Assembly: GCF_024172165.1 (NCBI RefSeq)
Contig: NZ_JAMZEB010000002.1
Location: forward strand, 4,237,501 to 4,301,500
Direction: 5' to 3'
DNA from: Nonomuraea thailandensis
Lineage (GTDB): Bacteria; Actinomycetota; Actinomycetes; Streptosporangiales; Streptosporangiaceae
DNA length: 64,000 nt
Shown: piece after piece, positions 47,328-56,682 of the stretch
How positions within the stretch are numbered: position 1 is the stretch's first letter
Layout of the letters: each line of letters starts with the position of its first letter
Made by a program: the position numbers and the translations under genes
Notes under the pieces: generated by a model
The model's database searches: none
What the model was told of the DNA's origin: nothing
What the model saw: the letters and a program-made list of their open reading frames with translations, nothing else

Positions 47328-50024
47328 TCAGGCCGGGCCGGTGAGCAGGGCGTGCAGGTCGCGGGCCTGGCGGACCAGCTCGCTGGTACGGGCCCGTGCT
47401 GCCAGCCCGGCCACCACCGGCAGCTCCCCGCGTGCGCCCGTCCACCCCGCCACCTCGGTGGCGAACCGCACCAGCCGCACGTGCGCGCCGGTCGCCCGCT
47501 CCCCCGTGCCGGGCAGGTACGCGGGCAGCAGCCCGGTCAGGACCTGCCACACCTCACGGTGCGCCCCCAGCCTGGCGGCTTCCGTGAGCGCGGCGATGGC
47601 ATCGGCGGCCCGGCCCTGGCCGCGTTCGAGCAGGGCGGCCAGCTGTCTGCCCAGCTCGGCACCCGGCAGCCCGCCGGAGGCGGCCAGGAGCAGCAGCGGC
47701 CGCACCCCGTCACCGTCGGGCCCTTCCAGCAGGTGACGGGCCAGCAGCAGCGCCAGGCAGGGGCCGCCGGGGCCGTCGGCGAGCACCAGGCGGTCGAGGT
47801 CGCGGGCCGCGGGCTCGCTCACCGCCCGGTACGGCATGAAGCCGCGGATCGAGAACGCGGCCGCCAGCCCCCGGTGCCCGGCGAGCACGGGCAGCAGCAG
47901 CTCGCAGCTCTCGATTGCCGGGCGCGGGACGGGCGGCAGCAGCTCACAGCTCTCGCCCCCCGGGCCCGGCACGGGCAGGTCCCCGAACAGCTCCGCGTGC
48001 TCCGGCCCCAGCACGACCTCGGCCTCGACGAACGAATCGTCCTGATCCGTCGTCCAGCGCAGCACCACCTCGGGGTCAGCCGGGCGGTCGGTGAGCCACC
48101 GGTGCGCCCGGCGCCCGGCCGGGGCGGCGAGCAGCGCCGCCCGCCTCACCGCGCCGGCGGTCACGCTGCCGCGGCCCAGCCGCAGCAGCGCCTGCCGCAG
48201 GTCCAGCGGCAGCGCCTGCACGCCGTCGCGCTCGTAGCCCTCCAGCCGCTCGACCAGCGCCTCCGCGTCCAGCAGCCCGTTGGCGCGGGTGGGCGTGGCC
48301 AGCAGGTACGGCGGCATCCGGCCCTCCAGCAGCGACTGGTAGACCTCGGCGAAGCGGGCCAGCGGCATGAGCCGCCCCATGGCGAGGTGTTTCGTCTTCG
48401 GGACGCGCCGCGCAGCATCGGCCCGCCCACCCCGCACGGCTCTGCGATCGGCTCCCGGCTCGATCAGCTCGCGCGCCATGGCGGCGGCCCAGGTGGAGGT
48501 GTCATGCCAGGTCGAACGCCGGTACTCCTGGTCCCGGCAGCGCGCGGCCACCGGTGCCAGCTCGGCGATCAGTGACTCCCGCCGCTCGTCCGACGCCAGC
48601 CGCACGAAGCCGTCGAGCCACCGCTCGGGCTGCATCCAGTCGGACTCGCGCAGCGAGACGCGGGCCAGGACGTTGGCGTGCGTGATCGGCGGCATCGGCT
48701 CGGGCTCGGGCACGGCCGGCAACGGCTGGGGCTGGAATCGGGGACGCGGCGGCTCGGGTGCCGCTTCACCCCCGAAGGCGGCGGCCAGCGCCGCGCCCGG
48801 GCCGGGAGGCAGCGTCGCCACGATGTCCCTGATCATCGCGGTCGCCTCGGGCCCGAACCGGCCCGCGTGTCCGACGGCGAGCCTCACCGCCCGTTGCCGG
48901 GCTTCGGCCGAGCCGCTCGTCAGCGCGGCGGCCAGCGCGGGCGCGTACGCGTCGATCTCCTCGGACGGCTCCTTGAGCACCCGGTCGAGCAGGGACAGCC
49001 CGGCGCGTACGAGCCTGCCCTCCGAGCGGAACAGCAGGCTTTCCGCGGCCTCCGCCGGCGGCGTGACCCCCGCCTGGCGGAGCTGCCGTAAGGCCAGGTC
49101 GGCGACGTTGGCGGCGGGGAGCGCGAGCATCGCCGCGTAGTCGCGCGCGTGCGGTGCGACCTCCTCGGGCGCGGGGTCGAGCCGGGTGTGCAGCTCCACG
49201 AAGAAGAGCAGGTCGGCGGCCTGGCCGCCGCGCAGGAAGCGGGTGCGGCAGCCGTCGAGCAGCGCGGCGCGCTTGATCCGGCCGTCGGCGGCCAGCGCCG
49301 CCAGAGCGGGGCCGAGCTCGTAGTCGCGGCGCAGCAGCCGGCCCACGCCCTCCGCCTCGAACAGTCTCGGCACCATGGCGTCGAGCAGCGGATCCACGCC
49401 GAGGTCCGCGACCGGCGCGGCGGCGATCCAGGCCAGGGTGAGCGGGTCGTGCCGGGGCGGCTCGACCCCGGTCGCGCGCAGCAGGGCGAGCGCCAGCAGG
49501 ACCTGCCCGTCGCGCTCCTGGGGACGGGCGGCGCGCAGGCGCAGCGCCAGCCGTGCGGCGAGATCCTCCCGCCAGGCGACCGGCCTGGCAGCGACGACGT
49601 CGAGGATCGCCGGGACGTCGTCGAGCTCGGCCGGAACCCAGCCCCTGACCAGCTCGCGCCTGTTCAGCCAGGCGGCGACGCCCGCGGCGCCGGCGATGGC
49701 CCCGGCTCCCGCCACCCGCATGACCTCGATCCAGCGAGCGCCCACGTACCAGCGGACCCGCCCCTCGGAGAACCCGGGCAGGTCCCACACGCTCCGGTCC
49801 GCCCTCTCCGCCTCGGCGTGCAGCGACCGCCACCAGCCCTGCCTGCCCGCAACGCGCTCGGCGTCCCGGCGCTCGCCGGCCCGCCGCACCACCGGCAGGT
49901 ATCGGGGCAGCTCGCGCGCCACCTCGCGCCGTTGCGCGTCGTCGAACCCGATCAGCAGCGCGGCGACGGCGGCGGTGTCCTCGGCGTCGATGGCCGCGCG
50001 GACCGCGTCCCAGGCGTTGGTCAT
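47328..50024 (-). CDS. Large helical-repeat protein, DUF6493-like (paralog A)
   Basis: 898 residues from ATG 50024; no RBS is evident, so possibly leaderless. Mostly alanine/leucine-rich helices like HEAT repeats: WDAVRAAIDAEDTAAVAALLIGF at the start, one possible membrane stretch (RVAGAGAIAGAAGVAAWL, about 115), HARDYAAMLALPAANVADLALRQL in the middle, a Pro-rich linker (PEPPRPRFQPQPLPAVPEPEP, about 440-460), and LLATPTRANGLLDAEALVERLE (about 600) near the end. These segments recur in the second large gene at 52954. I believe this to be the DUF6493 family; function unknown. No catalytic motif is visible. Confidence 0.7.
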   Translation of the reverse strand: MTNAWDAVRAAIDAEDTAAVAALLIGFDDAQRREVARELPRYLPVVRRAGERRDAERVAGRQGWWRSLHAEAERADRSVWDLPGFSEGRVRWYVGARWIEVMRVAGAGAIAGAAGVAAWLNRRELVRGWVPAELDDVPAILDVVAARPVAWREDLAARLALRLRAARPQERDGQVLLALALLRATGVEPPRHDPLTLAWIAAAPVADLGVDPLLDAMVPRLFEAEGVGRLLRRDYELGPALAALAADGRIKRAALLDGCRTRFLRGGQAADLLFFVELHTRLDPAPEEVAPHARDYAAMLALPAANVADLALRQLRQAGVTPPAEAAESLLFRSEGRLVRAGLSLLDRVLKEPSEEIDAYAPALAAALTSGSAEARQRAVRLAVGHAGRFGPEATAMIRDIVATLPPGPGAALAAAFGGEAAPEPPRPRFQPQPLPAVPEPEPMPPITHANVLARVSLRESDWMQPERWLDGFVRLASDERRESLIAELAPVAARCRDQEYRRSTWHDTSTWAAAMARELIEPGADRRAVRGGRADAARRVPKTKHLAMGRLMPLARFAEVYQSLLEGRMPPYLLATPTRANGLLDAEALVERLEGYERDGVQALPLDLRQALLRLGRGSVTAGAVRRAALLAAPAGRRAHRWLTDRPADPEVVLRWTTDQDDSFVEAEVVLGPEHAELFGDLPVPGPGGESCELLPPVPRPAIESCELLLPVLAGHRGLAAAFSIRGFMPYRAVSEPAARDLDRLVLADGPGGPCLALLLARHLLEGPDGDGVRPLLLLAASGGLPGAELGRQLAALLERGQGRAADAIAALTEAARLGAHREVWQVLTGLLPAYLPGTGERATGAHVRLVRFATEVAGWTGARGELPVVAGLAARARTSELVRQARDLHALLTGPA

Positions 50025-50073
50025 GGCGGCGACAGTAGGGCACCGCACCGACAGTCTCGTGGCGGGCCGGCGA

Positions 50074-50679
50074 TCAGCGGAGGTAGCCGTGCAGGAACGC
50101 CCGGACCCCCGAGGTCACGGTCTCGGCGATCTCCCGTTCCGTGGGCACGGCGCCCTGGTAGGACGGGTCGGCGACGGAGATCAGCAGCAGGAGGTGGACG
50201 GCGGCCCGGTCGGGGTCCTCGGCGTGCAGGAGCCCCTGTTCGGTCCATCGGCGCAGGTGTCCGGCGAGCTCGCGGCGCACGCGGCGCGGGCCCGTCTCCT
50301 GCCAGGTGTCGATCGCGGCCTGCGGGATGTGCCCGGCCTCGGCGTTGATCTGCCGTACCAGTGCGAAGTGCTCGGCGTGGCCGTCACCGGCGGGGGCGGC
50401 GATCTCGCGGCCGAAGTCGACGAGATCGGCCTCCAGGTCGGTCACCTTGCGCAGGTGGCGCTCGATCACGGCGAGCTGCGCGTCGGCGGCCCGCGCGGCG
50501 CTCTCCTGGATGACCGCCTGGAACAGCACGGCCTTGTCGGCGAAGTGGTTGTAGATCGTCCGCGTCGACACCTCGGCCGCGCGGGCGATCGCGTCGACGC
50601 TGGCCCGGGTGTAGCCGTCGCGGGCGAACACCGTCAAGGCGCCGGACAGGATCGCCTTGCGCTTGTCTTCCCTGGTCAC
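50074..50679 (-). CDS. TetR-family transcriptional regulator
   Basis: 201 residues from GTG 50679. Helix-turn-helix RASVDAIARAAEVSTRTIYNHF (about 25-46), followed by DKAVLFQAVIQESAARAAD. C-terminal domain of the TetR_C_7/AefR-like type (EHFALVRQINAEAGHIPQAAIDTWQETGP). Divergent from an FMN-reductase/MFS operon with a long interrupted dyad between, so it probably represses that operon and itself. Confidence 0.93.
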   Translation of the reverse strand: MTREDKRKAILSGALTVFARDGYTRASVDAIARAAEVSTRTIYNHFADKAVLFQAVIQESAARAADAQLAVIERHLRKVTDLEADLVDFGREIAAPAGDGHAEHFALVRQINAEAGHIPQAAIDTWQETGPRRVRRELAGHLRRWTEQGLLHAEDPDRAAVHLLLLISVADPSYQGAVPTEREIAETVTSGVRAFLHGYLR

Positions 50680-50696
50680 CGGTGCTTGCCTCCATC

Positions 50697-50741
50697 AAAG
50701 TACATTGAGCGTTTTACTTTTTGCCACGCTCGTTGTACTTT
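50697..50741. promoter_or_regulatory. Long interrupted dyad, TetR operator
   Basis: AAAGTACATTGAGCG (50697-50711) and CGCTCGTTGTACTTT (50727-50741) are inverted repeats matching at 13 of 15 positions across a 15-bp spacer. An extra ACTTT (50716-50720) makes a second, shorter pair with the left arm. Confidence 0.7.
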
Positions 50742-50777
50742 ACCGGACGTCACGCTGAAGAGCACGAGGAGACAGAC

Positions 50778-51380
50778 ATGATCAGGATCGCCATCGTCGT
50801 CGGCAGCACCCGTCCCCACCGCCGGACCGCGGTCACGGCCGCCTGGGTCGCCGAGGTCGCCGGCCACCACCCCGCCGTCGCGGCGAGCGAGGCCGCCTTC
50901 GAGGTGGTGGACCTCGCCGGCTTCGGGCTGGGAGTGCTGGACGAGCCGGCGCCCGCCCTGTTCGGCGACTACCGGCACCCGCACACCAACCGCTGGGCGC
51001 GAACCGTCGCCTCCTTCGACGGGTTCGTGTTCGTCACGCCGGAGTACAACCACTCGGCGCCCGCGGCGCTGAAGAACGCGATCGACTTCCTGTTCGCCGA
51101 GTGGAACAACAAGGCGGCCGGTTTCGTCAGCCACGGCGTGCACGGCGGCGTGCGCGCGGTGGAGCACCTGCGCCAGGTCATGACCGAGGTGCAGGTGGCC
51201 AACGTACGCACGCAGGTGGCGCTGTCCGCGTTCACCGACTTCGAGATCACCGACCCGGCCGAGCCCGGCGTGATCGCCCCGGGCCCGCACCAGGAGCCGA
51301 CCCTGGTGGAGCTGCTGGACGAGGTCATCGCCTGGTCCGGGGCGCTGAGGACGCTGCGCCACCAGATGGCGGCGGCATGA
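50778..51380 (+). CDS. NAD(P)H-dependent FMN reductase
   Basis: 200 residues from ATG 50778 (RBS GAGGAG). Flavodoxin-like fold with VVGSTRPHRRT (phosphate-binding loop, 8-18), FVTPEYNHSAPAALKNAIDFL (about 85-105, the PEYN signature) and GFVSHGVHGGVRAVEHLR. Such enzymes reduce FMN or quinones and often detoxify. Translationally coupled (ATGA) to the MFS gene. Same operon control by TetR. Confidence 0.93.
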   Translation: MIRIAIVVGSTRPHRRTAVTAAWVAEVAGHHPAVAASEAAFEVVDLAGFGLGVLDEPAPALFGDYRHPHTNRWARTVASFDGFVFVTPEYNHSAPAALKNAIDFLFAEWNNKAAGFVSHGVHGGVRAVEHLRQVMTEVQVANVRTQVALSAFTDFEITDPAEPGVIAPGPHQEPTLVELLDEVIAWSGALRTLRHQMAAA

Positions 51381-52870
51381 CAGGCCGCCGCGCCGGGACG
51401 CTGGCCGCGGTGCTGCTCGGCTTCCTGACGCTGCCGATGCTGATGTCCGGCACCACCGTCGCGCTCCCCCTGATCGGCGCCGACCTCGGCGCTTCGGGAG
51501 CGGCCCTGCAGTGGGTGGTGGTGGGGTACTTCCTGGCGGCCGCCGCCATGATGCTGGTGGCCGGGTCGCTCGGCGACCTGTACGGCCGGCGCCGGGTCTT
51601 CGCCGCCGGAGCCCTCGTCTACACCGCGGGCGCGCTGGCGAGCGCCCTCGCCGGCGACATCCTGACGCTGAACGTCGCCAGGACCCTGTCCGGCGTCGGC
51701 GCCGCCGGGGTGATGACCGGTGGCGGCGCCGTGCTCGGCGGCGCCTTCACCGGCCGCGCCCGCACCCGGGCGTACGCGGCGATGGGCACGACGGCCGGCG
51801 TCGGCATGGCCGTCGGCCCGAGCCTGGCCGGCTGGCTGGTGGGCGCGCTCGGCTGGCGGGCCGCCTTCGCCGTCTTCGCCGGGGCCGGCCTGCTCATGCT
51901 GGCGGGCGCCGCCGCCATGGCCGATTCGCGGGCGGAGGAGAGGCCGCGCGTCGACGTGGGCGGGGCGCTGGCGCTGATCGGCGCGCTCGGGCTGACCATG
52001 TTCGGCGTCAACCAGGCCGCGGCGGCCGGGTGGGCCAGTGTCCTGGTGCTGGTGCCGCTGGCCGGGGGGCTGGCCATGCTGGTGGTGTTCGTGCTGGTCG
52101 AGCGCAGGGCCCGGCATCCGGTGCTGGATCTCGGGCTGCTGCGTGATCGCCGCTTCGTGGCGTGGACGCTGGCCGGCCTGGTCCTGGCCGCCGGGCCCGC
52201 GGGGGTGACCGCGTACCTGCCGACCTATCTGCAGGGCGCGGGCGGTCTCCCCGTGCAGGCCGCCGGGCTGATCATGCTGGGGCTCACGACACCCGTGCTG
52301 CTCCTTCCGCAGGTGGGCGGGCTGCTGATCAACCGCGGGGTGCCGCCCCGCGCGCTGGTCACCGCGAGCCTGCTGCTGATCGCGGCGGGGAACGCCTGGC
52401 TGACCACGCTGCGCCCCGATCTCGGCGTGGCGGGTCTGCTCGGCCCGCTGGCGACGCTCGGAACCGGGATGGGGCTGATGATCGGGATCACCGACGCGCA
52501 GGCCGTGAACCAGGTCGCCCAGGAACGGATCGGCATGGCCACCGGGCTGCTCAACACCGTGCGCGCGGGCGGTGGCACGCTGGCCACCACCCTGTTCGGC
52601 ACGGCGCTCGCCACCGGGCTGCACGCCCGCGCCGGCGATCCCGACCGTGCCGCGCGCATCCTCGCGGGAAGCCTCGCCGGGGCCGGGCGGGCCGTGGAGG
52701 CTTCGTGGCTCACCGGGGCCTGGCAGGTGGCACTGTGGGGGGCGAGCGGGGTGTGCGCGGTGGCCGCGCCGGCCGTGTGGGCGCTGCTCGCTGCGCCCCG
52801 CCCCGGACGCGCCGCCGCGGCGGCGGCCGTCCCCGCGGCGCCCCGACCCCGGCCGTCGGCGCTGCCGTAG
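51377..52870 (+). CDS. MFS drug-efflux transporter (DHA2, 14 TM)
   Basis: 497 residues from ATG 51377 in the ATGA overlap. About 14 membrane helices; GSLGDLYGRRRVF is the loop 2-3 motif A (about 65-77), and VGAAGVMTGGGAVLGGAF approximates motif C of antiporters. Pairing with an FMN reductase under a TetR regulator suggests efflux of a redox-active or quinone-like drug, inferred from context. Confidence 0.92.
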   Translation: MTGRRAGTLAAVLLGFLTLPMLMSGTTVALPLIGADLGASGAALQWVVVGYFLAAAAMMLVAGSLGDLYGRRRVFAAGALVYTAGALASALAGDILTLNVARTLSGVGAAGVMTGGGAVLGGAFTGRARTRAYAAMGTTAGVGMAVGPSLAGWLVGALGWRAAFAVFAGAGLLMLAGAAAMADSRAEERPRVDVGGALALIGALGLTMFGVNQAAAAGWASVLVLVPLAGGLAMLVVFVLVERRARHPVLDLGLLRDRRFVAWTLAGLVLAAGPAGVTAYLPTYLQGAGGLPVQAAGLIMLGLTTPVLLLPQVGGLLINRGVPPRALVTASLLLIAAGNAWLTTLRPDLGVAGLLGPLATLGTGMGLMIGITDAQAVNQVAQERIGMATGLLNTVRAGGGTLATTLFGTALATGLHARAGDPDRAARILAGSLAGAGRAVEASWLTGAWQVALWGASGVCAVAAPAVWALLAAPRPGRAAAAAAVPAAPRPRPSALP

Positions 52871-52917
52871 CCCACCCGCCCAGCCACGACCAGCCCAGGC
52901 CAGCCGAAGTCAGCCGG

Positions 52918-52973
52918 CGAGCCGATCACCCACGAGCGACCTCACGAGCCGGATCACCCCACGAGCCGGATCA
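52918..52973. repeat. Short direct repeats at the 3' end of the second large paralog
   Basis: CACGAGCCGGATCA occurs at 52943-52956 and 52960-52973, with a partial copy (GCGAGCCGATCA) at about 52918. The second copy is inside the gene's last codons and the first overlaps its stop, as with the repeats at 10810-10885. Confidence 0.55.
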
Positions 52974-55524
52974 GCCGCCGCGCCTCCTGCACCAGGCGGC
53001 TCGACCCCTTGCGGCCGGCGACCGCCGCCACCTCCGGCAGCTCCGCCCGTACGCCCGAGATCCTGGCCGCCCGAGCCCCCGCCGCCAGGAGATCGGCCGC
53101 GCCCGCGCGAGGACGCTCCCCCTCCCTGGGCAGCAGGCCCGCCAGCACACCCGAGATCACCGCCCACACCGCCTCGTGCGCCCCCGCCTGCGTGGCGTCG
53201 TCGAGGACGGAGACCACCCGGTTGAGCTTGACGAGGTCGGCCGTGACCAGGGACGTCACCGCCGCGGCCAGAGCCTCGGCCGGTGTCTCGCCGCGGGCGG
53301 CGAGGGTGAGGAAGGCGTCGGTCGCGGCGGCCCGCTCGGCCGGGTTGACGTGCCCCATCCCGTACGCCAGGGCGTGGGCGGTGGCGGCGCCGACGGCTCC
53401 GTCGCCCGCGGCGAGGGCGATCAGCGCCTGCGTCTGCCGGTCGTTGGCGTCCATGGACCACGGCAGGTAACCGACGAGATGGGCCGCCGCCAGCTCGCGG
53501 TGGGCGGGGAGGGCGAGCGGCCACCAGGTCAGCGAGTACGTGTGACCGTCCTGCACCTCGAACAGGGCGCGGATCTCCCCGGGCAGGCCGGGGTCGGGCG
53601 CGCCGAGCCAGGCCCGCAGCCGCACGTCGTCACCCGCGCCGTGCACGGTCACGGTCGCCTCGGGGTCGGGCATGCCGCCGTCGCGCATCCACGCGGCGCA
53701 CGTACGGCCCGCCTCCGAGGTGAGCCGGGCGGCCCGCTCGACGTCGGCGGGCGCGAACCGGCGGGGCAGCCGGAGCAGCGCCTGGGCCAGGTCGGCCGGC
53801 AGGGCCCGCACCCCGGCGGCCTCCTGCCGCTCCAGGCGGTCGAGCAGCACGGACGGCTCGACGTGCCCGCTGCCCGCCGTGGGCGTGGCCAGCAGGATCG
53901 GATAGCCGGCGCCCTCCTCGAAGGGGGTCACCAGCTCCAGGGCGCGGCGCCGGTAGAGCAGCTCCGGCGCGCCGGGCGCGTCGGGGTAGCGCCGCCGCCC
54001 CGGCGGCTGCGCCGTCAGCTTCCTGCTCCGCTCGGGGGCGGCGAAGGCGAGGAAGGCCCGGTGGACGGCGATGAACAGGTTCTCGTGGAACTCGCGGCCA
54101 TGGTGCCCGTACGCGCTGGGGGTGAACGGGTGCCACCACGGCCGCAGTGCCTGCCTGAGCCGTTCGGGGTCGCGGTGCGACCACTCGGCCAGGCCCGCCA
54201 GGAGGCGCTCGAAGACCCACACGTCGGGCGGCCAGCGGAACGCGGCCAGCTCCACGACGAGCTCCTCGGGCGAGGCGATGGGCGGCGGCAGCGGCGGGCA
54301 CTCCCCCACCGGCAGCGGCGGGGCGGCGGGCGGGGCCGCCTCGGCGATGCCGCCACCGTACGCCGCCGAGACCTGCTCCCGCAGCTGCGACGGCAGCTCC
54401 GCCGCCGCCTGCCGGACCGCCTCGCGGCCGGCGGGCCCGGCCTGCGGGGCGAGCCTGACGGCCAGGCGGACGGCGCGTTCCTGCAGCGCGAGCGTGTCCT
54501 GAGTGAAGATCGTGGCGAGGGTGCCGAGGACGGTGTCCACGCGGCCCGCCTCGCGCAGCACCGCGTCGCCCGCCCACGACATGGCCGCGCGCAGCAGCTT
54601 CTTCTCCGGCCGGAACGCCAGCGCCGCCATCGCCTCGGCGAACAGCTCCTCCTCCAGCCGCCCCGCCTCCTCCAGCCGCCGCAGCTGCGCCAGCGCCACG
54701 TCGGCCACCGCGACGGGGCCGGCGGGCAGCAGACCCGTGTAGTCCCTGGTGTGCCTGGCCGACTCGTCGATGTCGAGGTCGAGGCGGTCGTGCAGGCCGG
54801 CGAGCTCCGCCCGCGCCGCCGGGCCGTCGCGCAGCAGCCGCCGCACGACGGCGTCGATGACGGCCGCGCGGTCGAGCAGGCCGTCGTGGACGAGGCGCAC
54901 GACCGTCTCGACGACCTGCCAGAGCGAGGTCTGGGCGAGGGCGTCGAGCTCGAGGATGCGCGGCCCGTACGCGGCCACCAGCGGGTCGCGCCCGGCCGTC
55001 TCCGGGTGCAGCCGGCGCAGCCAGCCGACGATGAACGGCTCGCCGTCCGGCGGCTCGATGCCGGTCTCGCGGACGAGCGCGGCGGCGACGGCCCAGTGCC
55101 GCGGCTCCGGCAGGCGCATGCGGGCGGCGATGCGGCGGGCCACGTCGGCCTGCCACTCCACGGGCCGCCGCCGCAGCAGGCCGACGAGCAGCTCGACGTC
55201 ATCGTCGTTCAGCCATCGGGGCAGCTCGCGCCGGAACAGCCACGCCGTCACGGCGGACGCGCCGCCCATGCAGGCCACGCCGGCCACCAGGAGCGGCCTG
55301 CCCTGCCGGGCCCACTCCCGCCATCCGGCCGTGCGCGCCGTGGCCGTCACGTAGCCGGGCAGCTCCGCCGCGACTTTCCCGCGGCCCGGCTCGTCGAGCG
55401 TGACCAGGTAGGCCGCCAGCCCGGTGGCGTCGCCGGAGGTGACCCTGGCGAGGGTCTCCTCCCAGGCGGTCACGGGTGCGGGTGAGGGGTGGGCGCCCGA
55501 GTGCGCCACCAGCGCGTGTGCCAT
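52954..55524 (-). CDS. Large helical-repeat protein, DUF6493-like (paralog B)
   Basis: 856 residues from ATG 55524 (GTG 55536 is possible). Same architecture as paralog A: TAWEETLARVTSGDATGLAAYLVTL, a membrane-like stretch after the first ~75 residues (LLVAGVACMGGASAVTAWLF), HTRDYTGLLPAGPVAVADVALAQLRR, a Pro-rich linker, then LLATPTAGSGHVEPSVLLDRLE and RALPADLAQALLRLPRR. Ends AAVAGRKGSSRLVQEARRLIRLV, matching the end of A (GLAARARTSELVRQARDL). Function unknown. The two copies, 2.9 kb apart in the same orientation, flank an efflux cassette. Confidence 0.7.
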   Translation of the reverse strand: MAHALVAHSGAHPSPAPVTAWEETLARVTSGDATGLAAYLVTLDEPGRGKVAAELPGYVTATARTAGWREWARQGRPLLVAGVACMGGASAVTAWLFRRELPRWLNDDDVELLVGLLRRRPVEWQADVARRIAARMRLPEPRHWAVAAALVRETGIEPPDGEPFIVGWLRRLHPETAGRDPLVAAYGPRILELDALAQTSLWQVVETVVRLVHDGLLDRAAVIDAVVRRLLRDGPAARAELAGLHDRLDLDIDESARHTRDYTGLLPAGPVAVADVALAQLRRLEEAGRLEEELFAEAMAALAFRPEKKLLRAAMSWAGDAVLREAGRVDTVLGTLATIFTQDTLALQERAVRLAVRLAPQAGPAGREAVRQAAAELPSQLREQVSAAYGGGIAEAAPPAAPPLPVGECPPLPPPIASPEELVVELAAFRWPPDVWVFERLLAGLAEWSHRDPERLRQALRPWWHPFTPSAYGHHGREFHENLFIAVHRAFLAFAAPERSRKLTAQPPGRRRYPDAPGAPELLYRRRALELVTPFEEGAGYPILLATPTAGSGHVEPSVLLDRLERQEAAGVRALPADLAQALLRLPRRFAPADVERAARLTSEAGRTCAAWMRDGGMPDPEATVTVHGAGDDVRLRAWLGAPDPGLPGEIRALFEVQDGHTYSLTWWPLALPAHRELAAAHLVGYLPWSMDANDRQTQALIALAAGDGAVGAATAHALAYGMGHVNPAERAAATDAFLTLAARGETPAEALAAAVTSLVTADLVKLNRVVSVLDDATQAGAHEAVWAVISGVLAGLLPREGERPRAGAADLLAAGARAARISGVRAELPEVAAVAGRKGSSRLVQEARRLIRLVG

Positions 55525-55565
55525 GCCCCGGGACACTAGCGAGCGGTTACGACAATTCCGGGATC

Positions 55566-55925
55566 ATGAGGGAGGGACCGCTCCCCGTGCCCGGCCATCC
55601 CGTCACCGGCCCCGCCCGGCCGGCCGCCGACCGGCACCTGCAGAGCTTCGGCCTCCCGGTCGAGGCCCGCCCGCCCCACGCGTACGTCGCGGGCGACCTC
55701 GCGCTGCTCATCGTGGACCGGTCGATGCGCGGCACCGCGCGCGACGGCAACGAGGTGGACCTGAGCGGCACGGCCTCCGACGTCGTACGGCGCGGCGCGG
55801 ACGAGCGGTGGCGCCACGTCATCGACAACCCCACGGCACCGCCTGGGCGGCGCGTCATCCGGCGCGTCATCCGGGACGGCCCCGGACCGGGAGGGTCCGC
55901 AGGAACGCCTCGATCGCCTCGCTGA
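55566..55925 (+). pseudogene. Remnant of a SnoaL/DUF4440-type protein
   Basis: From ATG 55566 the frame encodes the second half of an NTF2-like (SnoaL/DUF4440) domain: VAGDLALLIVDRSMRGTARDGNEVDLSGTASDVVRRGADE followed by WRHVIDNPTAPPG (family pattern G-D-x-A-L-L, W-x-x-V-I-D-N-P). The N-terminal helix and first strands are missing. After the end of homology at about 55849 it runs into the convergent hydrolase gene and stops at 55925. Confidence 0.55.
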
Positions 55926-56682
55926 CCGCCCGCGGGTTGTCCTGGTTGGCGATGTGGCCGGCGCCGGGGATGACGACCTCCTGGACGTTCTCGGTCCCGG
56001 CCCACCGGGGCATGGCCGCGGCGATGTTGCCGGTGCCGTCCCGCTCTCCCCGGATCAGGCACAGGGGCACCGGTGTGCGATAGCCCGGGTCCGGGGAGAG
56101 GAACGCGACGGTCGCCCGCCACACCTGGAGGAACTCCTTCTTCGACAACTGGCCGAAGGCCCGCCGGGCGTCCGTCCGCGCGTCCTGGGTGACCGCAGAG
56201 GCGTCGGCCATCAGCCCCGGGAGGTTCCTGGCGGGCATCGCCGACAACATCGGCGCGGCAGCCTTCACCAGCAGGCGTTCCCTCCAGGACAGCGGCGCCG
56301 TGTTCGACGTCGCGCCGATGACGATCAGGGCGCGGGCCAGGCCGGGGTGCCGCCGGACGACGGCCTGGCCGAGGTTGCCGCCGAGCGACTGCCCGACGAG
56401 CACCGGCCGGTCCAGCGCCAGGTGGCCGATCAGCGCGCACAGGTCCGCCACCGCCTGCCCGGCGGTGAACGGGACGCCGGCCGGGCGCGACAGGCCGTGG
56501 CCGCGCAGGTCCCAGACGACGACGCGATACCCCCGGTCCCGCAGGTGCACCCGCTGGGCGTCGAACATCACGTGGTCGGCCCCGGCCCCGTGCGAGAACA
56601 CCAGCGGCAGGCCGTCACCGCCGCTGTCGGCGTAACGCAGGTCGCAGCCTTGAAGGGAGAGCACGGACGGAAGATTCACCAT
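55867..56682 (-). CDS. Alpha/beta hydrolase
   Basis: 271 residues from ATG 56682 (a GTG two codons earlier is possible). DGLPLVFSHGAGADHVMFDAQ (oxyanion region), WDLRGHGLSRP, nucleophile GQSLGGNLGQ (about residue 95), acid in IRGERDGTGN, and His in PGAGHIANQDNP. The fold matches haloperoxidase/menH-like hydrolases; the substrate is unknown. A 25-bp dyad covers the start codon. It follows gap on the same strand by about 50 bp, so it could be a downstream or separate unit. Confidence 0.88.
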   Translation of the reverse strand: MVNLPSVLSLQGCDLRYADSGGDGLPLVFSHGAGADHVMFDAQRVHLRDRGYRVVVWDLRGHGLSRPAGVPFTAGQAVADLCALIGHLALDRPVLVGQSLGGNLGQAVVRRHPGLARALIVIGATSNTAPLSWRERLLVKAAAPMLSAMPARNLPGLMADASAVTQDARTDARRAFGQLSKKEFLQVWRATVAFLSPDPGYRTPVPLCLIRGERDGTGNIAAAMPRWAGTENVQEVVIPGAGHIANQDNPRAVSEAIEAFLRTLPVRGRPG

